DNA from: Thermaerobacter sp. FW80 | Lineage (GTDB): Bacteria > Bacillota > Sulfobacillia > Thermaerobacterales > Thermaerobacteraceae | DNA length: 64,000 nucleotides | Direction: 5' to 3' | Assembly: GCF_004634385.1 (NCBI RefSeq) | Contig: NZ_CP037895.1 | Span: 1,711,245 to 1,775,244, forward strand | In this document: positions 1 through 8,930 of the stretch, piece after piece | Numbering within the stretch: the first letter of the stretch is position 1 | How the letters are laid out: every line of letters begins with the position of its first letter | Program-made: the position numbers and the translations under genes | Notes under the pieces: generated by a model | What the model was told of the DNA's origin: nothing | The model's input: the letters and a program-made list of their open reading frames with translations, nothing else | Databases searched by the model: none

Positions 1-906
1 GACCCCCTTGGGTGGCAGGGGCGACTGCCCGCCTACGTCTCGATTCGCCATGCGCTGACGCCGGCTGACTTCCTCAAGACGCCACCGGCGACCGACCGTG
101 TGGTCCTTGCCTCCGATGTCCCAATGGAGTACCGGGAACGCATCGTGAGTTGGGCGCTTCGAAATCAGGTGGACCTCTACGTCGTGCCCAATACGTATGA
201 GATTCTGATGGCTTCTGGGCGGCTGACTCACATCGGTGACATACCGTTGATGACCGTATATCGCTTGGCATTGTCAATTGAACTCAGAGCGGTAAAGCGG
301 GCCCTGGATCTGGCTGGAGCGCTATCGCTTTTAATCGCGTTCCTTCCCGTCTTCCTGATCGTGCCGCTATTAATCTGGCTGGAGGACCGGGGGCCCGTAT
401 TCTACCGCCAGCGGCGGGTGGGCCGTGACGGGAAGATCTTCGAACTGATTAAATTCCGTACCATGGTGCCGGAAGCCGAAAAACTCACGGGTCCCGTCTG
501 GGCCCGAGAGGACGACCCGCGGGTAACTCGCGTCGGAAAGTGGTTGCGAGCGACTCGGCTCGACGAATTGCCTCAGGTCTTCAATGTGTTGCGGGGAGAA
601 ATGAGCTTGGTGGGTCCGAGGCCGGAGCGTCCCGAACTGGTTATGGAGTTCGCAGGGCGTAATGCGATGTTCCGGGCCCGGGAGGCCGTCAAACCGGGTA
701 TTACGGGACTGGCCCAGGTGTTGGGCAGGTATGACACGGAGCCGGATTCCAAACTGCGATTTGATTTGTTCTACATTACTCGCTGGGGGCTTGGTCTGGA
801 TCTACTTATCCTTCTTTGGACAATTCCAGTAGTGCTATTTCCGCGCAGTGTTGGTATAGCCGCAAGAAAAATTAGGCAACGAATAGGTCTCGAGTTTCGG
901 ATCTGA
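1..906 (+). CDS. Polyprenyl-phosphate sugar phosphotransferase (C-terminal part, truncated by window edge)
   Basis: The reading frame is open from base 1, so the true start lies outside the window. The visible 301 residues hold the end of the regulatory region, one hydrophobic helix near residues 100-125, and then the bacterial sugar transferase domain. Visible family motifs are PVFYRQRRVGRDG, KFRTM, TRLDELPQ, LVGPRPE and PGITGLAQV. This family (WbaP/CpsE type) moves a sugar-1-phosphate from a nucleotide sugar to undecaprenyl phosphate on the cytoplasmic membrane face, the first step of repeat-unit assembly. It opens the exopolysaccharide island. The next gene starts about 50 bases downstream on the same strand. 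The sugar cannot be read from sequence. Confidence 0.93.
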   Translation, partial: DPLGWQGRLPAYVSIRHALTPADFLKTPPATDRVVLASDVPMEYRERIVSWALRNQVDLYVVPNTYEILMASGRLTHIGDIPLMTVYRLALSIELRAVKRALDLAGALSLLIAFLPVFLIVPLLIWLEDRGPVFYRQRRVGRDGKIFELIKFRTMVPEAEKLTGPVWAREDDPRVTRVGKWLRATRLDELPQVFNVLRGEMSLVGPRPERPELVMEFAGRNAMFRAREAVKPGITGLAQVLGRYDTEPDSKLRFDLFYITRWGLGLDLLILLWTIPVVLFPRSVGIAARKIRQRIGLEFRI

Positions 907-959
907 CACTGGGACGCAGACGTTTGCCTCCTTCGTTGCACGTCCGGAGGATGATTAGA

Positions 960-2093
960 ATGAACGAACGTGTAGCTTTGTTGTTGCCTTCCTTTGAACT
1001 CGGCGGAGTAGAACGTATGATGTTAAGGTTAGCGGACGGTTTTATCCAACGAGGGTTGGCTGTTGACCTAGTTGTGGTTAGAAAAGACGGACCACTAGCG
1101 ACAGAAGTTCCCGCTGGAGCTCGGATCATCGATCTTGGAGGGACAAGGGCACTTGCCAGCACATTCGCGCTAGTTCGTTATCTCCGTCAGGTCCGTCCTA
1201 GAGCCCTACTCACCGCGAAGGACTACATCAATATAGTTGCCTTGTGGGCGCGCCAACTATCGGGTGTGCCCGTGCGGATCGTGGTTAGCGTACGCATTAA
1301 TCCAATTTTGCACTTTCAGCATGTCACAAAGCTGCGGGAGAAGATAATTCCCATGCTGATGCGTGTCACGTACCCACGAGCTGACAGCGTCGTTGCTGTC
1401 TCACATGGAGTTGCTGTCGACCTCATAAGGTTCATTGGCATTCGCAAGGACAAGGTCCACGTGGTCTATAATCCGGTCGTGTCGGATGCCATTTTCATAA
1501 GAGCCGCGGAGCCAGTGCACCATCCGTGGTTTGCGCCTGGCGAACCTCCAGTGGTACTGGCAGTGGGAAGACTTACTGCACAGAAGGACTTTGGTACTCT
1601 GATCAAGGCATTTTCGTTGGTGCGTAAGGAGCGTATAGCGCGCCTGATGATTTTGGGGGAAGGCAAAGAGCGTCCAACTCTGGAACGTATGGTGCACGAC
1701 CTTGGACTCGATGAGGTCGTGTCCCTGCCAGGATTTGAAGTCAATCCATACAAGTACATGAAACGGGCTGCAGTCTTTGTTCTCTCCTCTCGTTGGGAGG
1801 GATTTGGGAACGTACTGGCTGAGGCCATGGCACTTGGAACTCCCGTCGTTTCTACAGACTGTCCCAGTGGGCCAGCGGAAATATTGGAATATGGCCGGTG
1901 GGGGGATTTGGTACCCGTTGCAGACCCGCAGGCATTGGCCCGTGCCATCCTAAAGCGGTTGGACGAACGGGACGAAACCAAGACTAGAGGAGCAGCTGCG
2001 AGGGCGCAGGAGTTCTCGTTACGGAGGTCAGTCGATCGCTACGCCCGGTTGTTACTCGGGGAGCGTGAACGGGATTTGGCTATGTTCACTTAG
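960..2093 (+). CDS. Glycosyltransferase family 4 (GT-B fold)
   Basis: This 377-residue protein has GT4 features. An N-terminal Rossmann half has the glycine-rich acceptor loop ELGGVERMMLRLADGF. The C-terminal half has AVGRLTAQKDF and the nucleotide-sugar binding E-x7-E motif in EGFGNVLAEAMALGTPV. It is expected to add one sugar from a nucleotide sugar to the lipid-linked repeat unit at the inner membrane face. The ATG at 960 is chosen because GGAGG at 946-950 lies nine bases upstream; an in-frame ATG at 951 is too close to that site. Codon use is more AT-rich than in genes after 10 kb, fitting horizontal acquisition of the island. Confidence 0.93.
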   Translation: MNERVALLLPSFELGGVERMMLRLADGFIQRGLAVDLVVVRKDGPLATEVPAGARIIDLGGTRALASTFALVRYLRQVRPRALLTAKDYINIVALWARQLSGVPVRIVVSVRINPILHFQHVTKLREKIIPMLMRVTYPRADSVVAVSHGVAVDLIRFIGIRKDKVHVVYNPVVSDAIFIRAAEPVHHPWFAPGEPPVVLAVGRLTAQKDFGTLIKAFSLVRKERIARLMILGEGKERPTLERMVHDLGLDEVVSLPGFEVNPYKYMKRAAVFVLSSRWEGFGNVLAEAMALGTPVVSTDCPSGPAEILEYGRWGDLVPVADPQALARAILKRLDERDETKTRGAAARAQEFSLRRSVDRYARLLLGERERDLAMFT

Positions 2094-2212
2094 TTCGTTC
2101 TTGGCAAGGTGTGGTTGAGGGCATGCGGCTTGTGCGGGAATGGATTTGGAGCGATAAGGTTTGAACTGGGATTAATCTCTGATATACGCAAGCATCATAG
2201 GAGGCTCTGGTA

Positions 2213-3460
2213 TTGATTGACTTGGCGTTAGCGTATCTTGCACTTGCCTTTTTGGCGCTGTTTTATAACGGTGTTATACTATTTGATGGCCCCGTTAAAA
2301 TTGTTCCGTATGACGTCGTATTTATTCTCGGTGCTTTCTTGTTTGCCCCTAAAGTTCTCCTGGATAAAAGAGCCGTGATCACCAGGGAACTAAGGGGCGG
2401 AATGGGTCTTTCTATGATTTTGTTGACTTGGGTACTTCTACAAGCGTTCCGGTCGCCCGACCTCGGACGTGCGGTGACATTGGTGGGCATCCTGATTCGC
2501 GACATCGGGACGATGGTGCTTGTGGGAATGGGAATGTCGCAGTGGCAGGTGGGGCGGCAGCGGTTGTCCAAGTTGCTGTTTTCTGTAGCTGCAATCGCAA
2601 CCGCAATTGCGTTACTAGTGTATGTTTGGACTATCAGTGATCCTGCTAAGGTTAGTGCGAATCCGAGGCCTGGGCTCATATATCGGGCTGGCGAAGGCTT
2701 CTTTCCACACCTCCAGGGATTCACGAACAATCCGATCTATCTTGCTGTGCTAATTTTGATCGCAATTGCTTCGGGTTTGGTATCGCATCCGGCTACGATT
2801 GTCGGGCGGGTGTGGCGCTGGGCGGGGTTGGGTGTGTTGTTTCTAGGTATGATAATGACCTTCTCGCGCGGCGCTCTCATAACGATGGTGCTCGCGGCAT
2901 TCATGGTGGTGGTTATTGTAGGAGCTGTTTCAAAGTCGGCGCGGAGCATTAGCAAGCGTCTAGTTGGCGGTATTGCGTTGGGGGGTCTAATAGGCGTCCC
3001 GGTGCTGGGTATGATCGAGTTACCCGGCCAAGATGTTTCCGTGCTTGGTAGAATTGTGTTTCGCTTCACAGAGGCGCGATGGGCTTCTCGAGCGGACAAT
3101 TACTGGTGGAGTTTGTTGCCTGATGTTTATGAGAGGCCAGTACTTGGGCATGGGCTAAGGGCGGCTGAGTTGAAATTGTTTGGACAGGCGGTCGAGAATT
3201 CGTATTTGGACCTCGTTTATGACCAAGGGCTTGTTGGCCTGATGTTATGGAGTGCGTTGATATGTTATATTTACAGTGTCGCTATGCGACAGGCGAGGAA
3301 TGATGGGAACGGTGTCTTATTTGTATACATGTGGTCAATAGTAGTCCTGTCTATGGCTTATGTTTCCATGCACTACGATCCTATTACATGGATAATTGCG
3401 GGTTGGATCTTGAGCGGTGTACAGAGGAGCGATGGGCACAAGAGGACGCCAAGTGCCTGA
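2213..3460 (+). CDS. O-antigen polymerase/ligase-like membrane protein (Wzy-like)
   Basis: A 415-residue protein made almost entirely of hydrophobic helices (about 10-12), with a soluble loop near residues 270-320. This layout and its place between glycosyltransferases and the chain-length regulator fit the Wzy/WaaL family, which polymerises lipid-linked repeat units on the outer face of the membrane. Sequence is poorly conserved in this family, so the call rests on topology and context. The TTG at 2213 is preceded by AGGAGG at 2199-2204. A 120-base spacer separates it from the GT4 gene. A flippase (Wzx) is not seen in the window. Confidence 0.8.
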   Translation: MIDLALAYLALAFLALFYNGVILFDGPVKIVPYDVVFILGAFLFAPKVLLDKRAVITRELRGGMGLSMILLTWVLLQAFRSPDLGRAVTLVGILIRDIGTMVLVGMGMSQWQVGRQRLSKLLFSVAAIATAIALLVYVWTISDPAKVSANPRPGLIYRAGEGFFPHLQGFTNNPIYLAVLILIAIASGLVSHPATIVGRVWRWAGLGVLFLGMIMTFSRGALITMVLAAFMVVVIVGAVSKSARSISKRLVGGIALGGLIGVPVLGMIELPGQDVSVLGRIVFRFTEARWASRADNYWWSLLPDVYERPVLGHGLRAAELKLFGQAVENSYLDLVYDQGLVGLMLWSALICYIYSVAMRQARNDGNGVLFVYMWSIVVLSMAYVSMHYDPITWIIAGWILSGVQRSDGHKRTPSA

Positions 3461-4142
3461 GCTCGATTTTGGTGAATGATTATTGGGTCTTGCAAGTTGA
3501 GGTTAGTGTGGTCGGTGGGGCAGTACCGAGCGTTCGAAGAGGGTTGTTGGGCAATGCGCTGACTGATAGCGAGTTATTAGGTCCAAGGCGATTTGTCTCG
3601 TCGTCGTTAAACCTAGGTATTCAAATGGTGAGAGATGAAATCGTACTTGGTAGGGACGCAGAGGCCTCGTATCCCCGCGACGGTATTAGGGAATGTGTCA
3701 TCGAATGCCCTGAGCAAGAAACGCTGCAAATGCCGGTGGTGTCATGGAAGCCGGTGAACAGGGCTATATTTGAGAAGCAATAGCTAGTGCGGTGATTATG
3801 TCGTTGGGTGGGGGCGATGCGTAGTTTCGTTTCTCAGAAAAGGAACGCAGAAAGAGAACGCATGGTGGATACGGTGTTTCCTGGCGCTTGGAGGAGGTCG
3901 GCATTGGATATCCGAAGCGAATTCAATAGAAAGGGATTGGAAATGAAGATCGCGAATTGAATTTGTGGCTCCGAGAGTCTGGTGGAAAGATTCTATTATG
4001 CCATCCGTTTCGCTGCCGGTATTTCGTGCGGCCTGTACTGAAGGTTCTTGCTCGACAGTATTTTCGGCCACAGGTTTTGATAGTCGGTCGTTGTGATGAC
4101 GGATGACGTGCGGTTGTGAGTACATGAAAGGGAGCGGTTGCG
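3461..4142 (+). other. 680-base AT-richer stretch without a supportable gene
   Basis: One frame stays open from inside the polymerase gene to 3783. Its product matches no family I recognise, and the only candidate start there (TTG 3469) lacks a ribosome binding site. No terminator with a T-run was found. The base composition is that of the island, so this may be decayed coding sequence or an untranslated leader of cpsC. Confidence 0.4.
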
Positions 4143-4820
4143 ATGGGTAATGCAGTGGATCACGAGGAGTTAGCATTGGAAGAATGGCTGCTGGTTGTGG
4201 CCAGGCGATGGCGAATCATTGCATTGATGATAGTGGTTTCAATATGTCTTGTTGGGATTAGGATGGCCATGGTGCCGCCAACGTTTGAGGCGCGGGCACG
4301 ACTGTTGGTTCTTCCCCCCGATCAGGCTGTTAACGATGTCGAGACCTTAGAACTGTATCGTAATTTGGTCCCTACGTATAAAGAGTTGCTGGCGAGTAGG
4401 CGTGTCATGGATGCCGTCCTAAGGGACCTCGGTCTGAGTTGGTCTTCAGACGAGTATCGCCGGCGGGTGCGTATTAGGGCCTATGAGGAAAGCCAAGTGC
4501 TCGATGTGTTTGTTCGGGATAGCTCTCCCTCCGAGGCGGCGCGAATAGCGAATCGTGCCGCTGAGATCATGACGGGCATAGCGGCTGAGGTCATGCGCGA
4601 AAACAGGCTTGTGTTGCTTGATTCTGCCGTGCCACCAGAGGAACCGGTCAGTCCTCGGCCGGCGTTGGAACTATCGCTAGCTGTGTTATTGGGGCTACTC
4701 GTTGGAACCAGTATTGGGCTAGCGCTCGAGGTGTTGGATCGGCGAATCTGTGACGAGGCTGCCGTAGAGCGTCGTCTCGGGTTGCCTGTTCTGGGTGTAA
4801 TCCCCCATATTGACCTGTAG
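4143..4820 (+). CDS. cpsC: Wzz/CpsC-type chain-length regulator and tyrosine kinase activator
   Basis: This 225-residue protein has the Wzz topology. A membrane helix at about 23-42 is followed by an extracytoplasmic domain and a proline-rich PPEEPVSPRPALE segment directly before the second helix at about 176-198. A short cytoplasmic tail follows. In Bacillota such proteins set polysaccharide chain length, and the tail activates the separate CpsD kinase. The cpsD gene begins 15 bases downstream, giving the usual split two-gene arrangement. The start ATG at 4143 follows GGGAGCGG at about 4131. Confidence 0.92.
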   Translation: MGNAVDHEELALEEWLLVVARRWRIIALMIVVSICLVGIRMAMVPPTFEARARLLVLPPDQAVNDVETLELYRNLVPTYKELLASRRVMDAVLRDLGLSWSSDEYRRRVRIRAYEESQVLDVFVRDSSPSEAARIANRAAEIMTGIAAEVMRENRLVLLDSAVPPEEPVSPRPALELSLAVLLGLLVGTSIGLALEVLDRRICDEAAVERRLGLPVLGVIPHIDL

Positions 4821-4835
4821 AAGGGAGGCACCTCG

Positions 4836-5597
4836 TTGACGGAGGCTTTCCACACCCAGGGTCAGGAGGTTGTAGCACGTTACCAGTCCCGGCGGTCTAG
4901 GGCGGTTCGGGATGCGGAGAAGGATTACGATATCGGTATTCTTGGCGGTCTGGAATCACATTCACCAGCCGTGGAAGCCTACCGGCTCGTCCGCACGAAC
5001 TTGCAGTACTTGGCGGTAGATAAGCCACTACGCAGTATCATGATCACCAGCGGCTTGCCGGGTGAGGGTAAGTCGCTGACCGCGGCCAACCTGGCCTTGA
5101 GCTTTGCCAACGCGGGTAAGACTACCGTGCTTGTTGAAGCTGACATGCGGCGGCCAGTACAATCGGCACTGTTTGGGCTTGCGAATGTGTATGGCCTGTC
5201 CGCGGTCCTGGCTGGTTCTTGTACCCTTAATGAAGCGCTCCAATTGGTCCCGCGTGCTAAGAACCTATGGGTCCTACCCGCCGGCCCAACGCCGCCCAAC
5301 CCGGCAGAACTACTTGGGTCGCGCCGTGCTCATGAGCTCTTTGCCGGCTTGGTTAATGACTATGAGGTCGTAATCTACGACACCCCACCAGCAGTTATGG
5401 TTGCAGATCCCCTGGTGCTGGCACCAAAGGTGGATGGCGTGATCCTGGTGGTTAGCGCCGAGAACTCCGACCACGTGCAGTCCCAGAAGGCAAAGGAGGC
5501 CTTGGAGAAGGTAGGTGCTCGCATTCTGGGCGTTATCCTTAACGACGTGCCGCTCAAACGGATGGGCTACTACGCGCGTTATTACCGGCGGCGGTGA
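4836..5597 (+). CDS. cpsD: Bacterial tyrosine (BY) kinase CpsD/YwqD
   Basis: A 253-residue cytoplasmic BY-kinase. Walker A is SGLPGEGKS near residues 72-80, the second Walker motif is VEADMRRP near 101-108, and Walker B is VVIYDTPP. The C-terminus has a tyrosine cluster, GYYARYYRRR, the usual autophosphorylation site. Together with CpsC it controls polysaccharide polymerisation and export; the matching phosphatase is probably the PHP protein at 54758-55534. The TTG start at 4836 has GAAGGGAGG upstream. The last 120 bases of this gene and its terminator recur in altered form at 8493-8716. Confidence 0.94.
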   Translation: MTEAFHTQGQEVVARYQSRRSRAVRDAEKDYDIGILGGLESHSPAVEAYRLVRTNLQYLAVDKPLRSIMITSGLPGEGKSLTAANLALSFANAGKTTVLVEADMRRPVQSALFGLANVYGLSAVLAGSCTLNEALQLVPRAKNLWVLPAGPTPPNPAELLGSRRAHELFAGLVNDYEVVIYDTPPAVMVADPLVLAPKVDGVILVVSAENSDHVQSQKAKEALEKVGARILGVILNDVPLKRMGYYARYYRRR

Positions 5598-5664
5598 TAT
5601 GAGCAGCCAAGGCATACGCCTTCGAGCCACTACGCGAGAGGGGGCAGGGGCGAGTGATATAAGG

Positions 5665-5697
5665 AAATGCCGGTCCTGCATTCGACCGGCACTTTTC
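5665..5697 (+). terminator. Intrinsic terminator of cpsC-cpsD
   Basis: Stem TGCCGGTC (5668-5675) pairs with GACCGGCA (5684-5691) around an eight-base loop, followed by CTTTTC. A near-identical copy lies at 8683-8716. Confidence 0.85.
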
Positions 5698-5700
5698 TAG

Positions 5701-6096
5701 TCGTCAATCGCGCCCCCAATAGGTTTCCCGTAATGCGGGTTGACAGCCGATGCCCCGGCCGGGGGCCGTAAGAGGGAGCAGGCACGCATCAGCTATGGAA
5801 TGTGCGTGACGAGCCTACATCCTACAGAGGCCTAGCAAACGTACAACTTCTCCCCCATAGAAACCGAGCAACGGTGGGAAGACGGTTACTCGATTCGGTA
5901 CGTGATGTGATGGCCTTCAAGGGAAATGTGAGGGCTCATTCTATGGGTGCAAATATGGGGGTACGGAGACTTTTGAGACGCTGCCGTTAAATAGTCGAGT
6001 ATGGTATGAACGCCTTGCCCAACCTTAGATTTTTCCCCTATTTCTGCGGACGAGAGGCCTCATACCACGGATGGCTTACCACCTAGGGGCTTTCGT
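5701..6096 (+). other. Intergenic stretch after the cps terminator
   Basis: Nearly 400 bases without a coding frame that has a ribosome binding site and family resemblance. The promoter of the following glycosyltransferase should lie here because a terminator precedes it, but no convincing -35/-10 pair was identified. Confidence 0.4.
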
Positions 6097-6954
6097 TTGC
6101 ACGCGATCGAGGCCATGGAGATGATGCACAAGATGCCCACTGTGAGTGTACTCATGACTGTTTTTAATGGCGAAAGGTATTTGGCGGAGGCCCTTGAGTC
6201 GTTGAGGAATCAGACCTTTCGTGACTTTGAAGTGGTAATCGTCGACGATGGATCGACGGACCGGTCCAGAGAAATCATCCGGTACTATATCGAAAGGGAC
6301 AAACGTTTCAGGGTGATATACGCTCAGCGCGTGGGGCGGGCCGCTGCGTTGAATCTGGGGCTGCGACAGTGTCGTGGGTGTTTTGTTGCCGTTAACGACG
6401 CGGATGACATATCTGTGAACAATCGCCTCGCAGTGCAGGTGGAGTTTTTGCGTAGAAATCCCAATGTTGTACTGGTAGGTGGATGGGCTGAAGTGATTGA
6501 CGAAAATGGACGTATTCTTGGAAGACGGTGTCCACCGGAAGGGGGTTGGCGGATTAAGAGCTTGCTTTCACTGGGCAATCCTATTGTTCACTCCACAGTA
6601 ATGTATCGACGGGATGTATTGTCATTGATTGGTGGTTTTGATGAGACGTTAAGCTGTGCAATTGATTACGACGCCATCGAGCGGTGTATGCGATACGGGC
6701 CAGTGTCATGTTTGCCTGTAATCGTAGCGCGGCACCGTCGCCACATGGGTCAATACTTCCGCGGCAATATTTCTGCACGAACGCGTTTTCGGACAGCGGC
6801 TAAGACTGCTGTTCGAATTGCGTGGAATCATGCCATATGGATGCTGCCGTTGTCCATCATGGTATATGTTGGGGCCTTCGCACCCTTGAGTTCTCCGTTC
6901 ATGCGTATTGCGCAGTTGATTCATACACGTATGGTACACGGACGGCACGCATGA
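6097..6954 (+). CDS. Glycosyltransferase family 2 (GT-A fold)
   Basis: 285 residues. The GT2 start VSVLMTVFNGERYLAEAL is followed by the nucleotide-binding aspartates in VDDGSTD and the metal-binding NDADD. A C-terminal hydrophobic segment near residues 245-262 may anchor it to the membrane. It is expected to add a sugar to the lipid-linked intermediate. The start is uncertain: TTG at 6097 has a moderate AGGGGC site, while ATGs at 6115, 6121 and 6133 are also in frame and closer to the usual family start. It lies after the cps terminator, between the two copies of the cpsD tail, so it is probably its own transcription unit. Confidence 0.9.
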   Translation: MHAIEAMEMMHKMPTVSVLMTVFNGERYLAEALESLRNQTFRDFEVVIVDDGSTDRSREIIRYYIERDKRFRVIYAQRVGRAAALNLGLRQCRGCFVAVNDADDISVNNRLAVQVEFLRRNPNVVLVGGWAEVIDENGRILGRRCPPEGGWRIKSLLSLGNPIVHSTVMYRRDVLSLIGGFDETLSCAIDYDAIERCMRYGPVSCLPVIVARHRRHMGQYFRGNISARTRFRTAAKTAVRIAWNHAIWMLPLSIMVYVGAFAPLSSPFMRIAQLIHTRMVHGRHA

Positions 6955-7311
6955 TGGTCGGCCACGATTTGATGGCAGTTATAAGTGTGGGTTATCCGCA
7001 GCGAAGTTGACTACGGCCACGGGGTCGTCGCACGATAAGATATTCGACGGGTATTGGATTTTGCTCATTTTTCTGTGGCAGCGAGAAGCCATAAGGTTAG
7101 ACGACGTAATAGAGCGCAAGCTCCGCCTGGAGCGGAGAATTTATGGTGGGCTGTGCCTTAATATTTGTGGCAAGGGACTGCAAGGAAAGCCGTTCGTGTG
7201 AGGATAACGGCGTCCACGGTGGGACATTATCGTCTGCTGCCACCGGCATTGAGCGTGGCGTTTGGAGTACTGTGCGGAAGTCGGGTTTGGGCGGAGGAAG
7301 GGTGGGAAGGA
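6955..7311 (+). other. Intergenic stretch between two glycosyltransferase genes
   Basis: About 360 AT-richer bases. The downstream frame is open upstream to 7165, but that extension does not resemble a GT2 N-terminus and is not counted. No terminator was seen. Confidence 0.4.
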
Positions 7312-8226
7312 ATGGGTCGAACGGTAAGGATATTGTCGGTGTTAATCGCTACGAGGAATCGTCCCGAGGCGCTAAGGTACTGTCTTTCTAGTGTTGCTCG
7401 GCAGGCACGTCCGCCAGGTTGGAGTGTAGAGGTAGTGGTACTAGATGACGCGCCGGAAATTAGTGCTCGTGAGGTCGCTGAAAGTTTGTCGGAGAGCTTA
7501 CCGATACGATATGTGCGTACGGATGCTCGTTTGGGCGTTACTGGGGCTCGTAATCGTCTGGCTGAGGTATCGCAAGGCTCTATATTGGTCGTGCTAGACG
7601 ATGACGCAGCATTTGTCGATAGTGATGCGCTCGTTCAGGTTGTTAAGGCGCTTGACCGCGATAACTCTATTGGTCTTATTGCGTTTTGCATTTACGACGA
7701 TCCTGGTGGCACGTTACACGTACCGTTTTCGAGGAAAGCGATACGGCGGAATCCGAATATCGTTAGTGAGGAAGGGTATGTTTCCTATTTCAACGGTGGA
7801 GGTTATGCCGTTCGGCGTGCAGCTTTGAATGCTGTCGGTTTGTACGATGCGGACATGAAGTATGGATGCGAAGAGTTGGACTTAGCATTTCGGCTAATCG
7901 AAAGCGGATGGACTATCCTTTATAATCCTAGAGTCAAGGTTCAGCATCGCGTGGCCACGAGCAGCTATTCAAGAGAATGGAAAGCATTCTATGCCTTGCG
8001 TAATCATCTGTGGGTTGGTAGAAGGTACCTACCGCTTCCTTATAGAGTAATGTACCTGGTATCATGGATACTCTATATGGGTTCCGAATTGATGATTCGG
8101 TACCGACGACCAGACATGGTTTGGGCAGCAATTAAAGAGGGGATTTGTGCGCCGCAGCCCAGGCGTATTCTGTCTAGAAGGGCAGTGAAATACCTAAAGA
8201 TGCATTATGGAAGGTTGTGGTGGTAA
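7312..8226 (+). CDS. Glycosyltransferase family 2, rhamnosyltransferase-like
   Basis: 304 residues. Motifs in order are SVLIATRNRPEALRYCL, VVVLDDAP, the metal-binding VVLDDDA, and GCEELDLAFRLIESGW, the catalytic-base region of GT2 enzymes. The C-terminus is basic. The ATG at 7312 is chosen because the GT2 fold begins four residues later and GGAGGAAG lies at 7293-7300. It is expected to act at the cytoplasmic membrane face on the polysaccharide repeat unit. Donor and acceptor are unknown. Confidence 0.9.
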   Translation: MGRTVRILSVLIATRNRPEALRYCLSSVARQARPPGWSVEVVVLDDAPEISAREVAESLSESLPIRYVRTDARLGVTGARNRLAEVSQGSILVVLDDDAAFVDSDALVQVVKALDRDNSIGLIAFCIYDDPGGTLHVPFSRKAIRRNPNIVSEEGYVSYFNGGGYAVRRAALNAVGLYDADMKYGCEELDLAFRLIESGWTILYNPRVKVQHRVATSSYSREWKAFYALRNHLWVGRRYLPLPYRVMYLVSWILYMGSELMIRYRRPDMVWAAIKEGICAPQPRRILSRRAVKYLKMHYGRLWW

Positions 8227-8492
8227 CATGACTACTAAGTAGTGGATTTGTGGTGGAAGTAGAAGTAGGGCCTATATGCAATGTTTGCGGTCCGGCCGCG
8301 GGTGCTGTGGTAGTGAGAACTTGTTCACGACAGGATGTTCGCATATTGGGAAGGAGCGAGGGCGAAAGAAGAAGGTTCGAGGTTGAAAGGAATAGGCCTA
8401 GTACCGGTATTATAGAGTACCGCAGGTGAGTCTGTTTAGAAGGTTGTCGAGTTGAGTTGGCGGGAAGTTTGGGAAGCAGGTGTTTCGGTTTG
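8227..8492 (+). other. Short AT-rich stretch with no recognisable gene
   Basis: No frame with a start site and family resemblance was found. It lies directly before the cpsD-tail remnant and may be decayed island sequence. Confidence 0.35.
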
Positions 8493-8612
8493 CAGTCGCA
8501 GAAGGCCAGAGAGGCTCTGGAGAAGGTTGGTGCCCGGATTTTGGAGGTTAACGTCAACGACGTGCAGCTTAAGCAGGTGGGGTATTATGCCTGCTATTAC
8601 CGGTGGGGATGA
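8493..8612 (+). pseudogene. Remnant: second copy of the cpsD 3' end
   Basis: The last 40 codons of a BY-kinase, in frame and ending in a stop. It parallels the end of cpsD at 5478-5597: QKAREALEKVGARIL against QKAKEALEKVGARIL, then VNDVQLKQVGYYACYYRWG against LNDVPLKRMGYYARYYRRR. No start codon, Walker motifs or cpsC partner precede it, so it cannot encode a kinase. The downstream terminator is also shared with cpsD, so the homology covers gene end plus terminator. Confidence 0.85.
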
Positions 8613-8682
8613 TGTCTAGACGAAGGCGTACAAAAGGAGCCAGTATGGGGTAACGGAATGCTGTAGTGATAGATAAGATAAA

Positions 8683-8716
8683 AAATGCCGGTCCTGCGTT
8701 CGACCGGCACTTTTCT
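8683..8716. terminator. Bidirectional intrinsic terminator, copy of the cpsD terminator
   Basis: Stem TGCCGGTC (8686-8693) and GACCGGCA (8702-8709). CTTTTC follows on the plus strand and T6 follows on the minus strand, so it can end transcription from the island and from the convergent small gene at 8732-8929. Confidence 0.8.
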
Positions 8717-8731
8717 AGGGTCGTGGCACCT

Positions 8732-8929
8732 TCAACGGAACCCGAGCGACTCCACCAGCCACCAGATGGCAATTATGCCGCCCACGGCCGTGATTCCCGC
8801 GAACACCAGCATAGCTTCCCTCAGGAGGGCTCTCTCAGAACTGGAGAGAACCTCTTCCGGCGTGGGGCGGTCGTACCGGTGTTGCCGTAGAGCTTTGACC
8901 ACAACGCGGAACAACTTAGCCAACGCCAA
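8732..8929 (-). CDS. Small single-span membrane protein; leader displaced by the IS element
   Basis: 65 residues: an amphipathic basic N-terminus (KLFRVVVKALRQ), a polar linker, then LLREAMLVFAGITAVGG and a tryptophan-rich membrane helix to the C-terminus. It resembles the 64-residue protein at 15363-15557 (LLRE, F-x-G, WL at equivalent places). The start is TTG at 8929 or TTG at 8923. An IS256 element inserted at 8931, so the original GGAGGA site (reverse strand, about 10366-10371) is now 1.4 kb away. Translation is therefore probably impaired unless the IS end supplies a new site. Function unknown. Confidence 0.6.
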   Translation of the reverse strand: MALAKLFRVVVKALRQHRYDRPTPEEVLSSSERALLREAMLVFAGITAVGGIIAIWWLVESLGFR

Positions 8930-8930
8930 T

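Noticed and set aside
3331-3783. 150-codon frame overlapping the polymerase gene end
   Set aside because: It starts inside the polymerase in another frame, has no ribosome binding site and resembles no family.
7165-7311. 49-codon N-terminal extension of the second GT2
   Set aside because: The GT2 fold begins at 7312 and the extension lacks family similarity.
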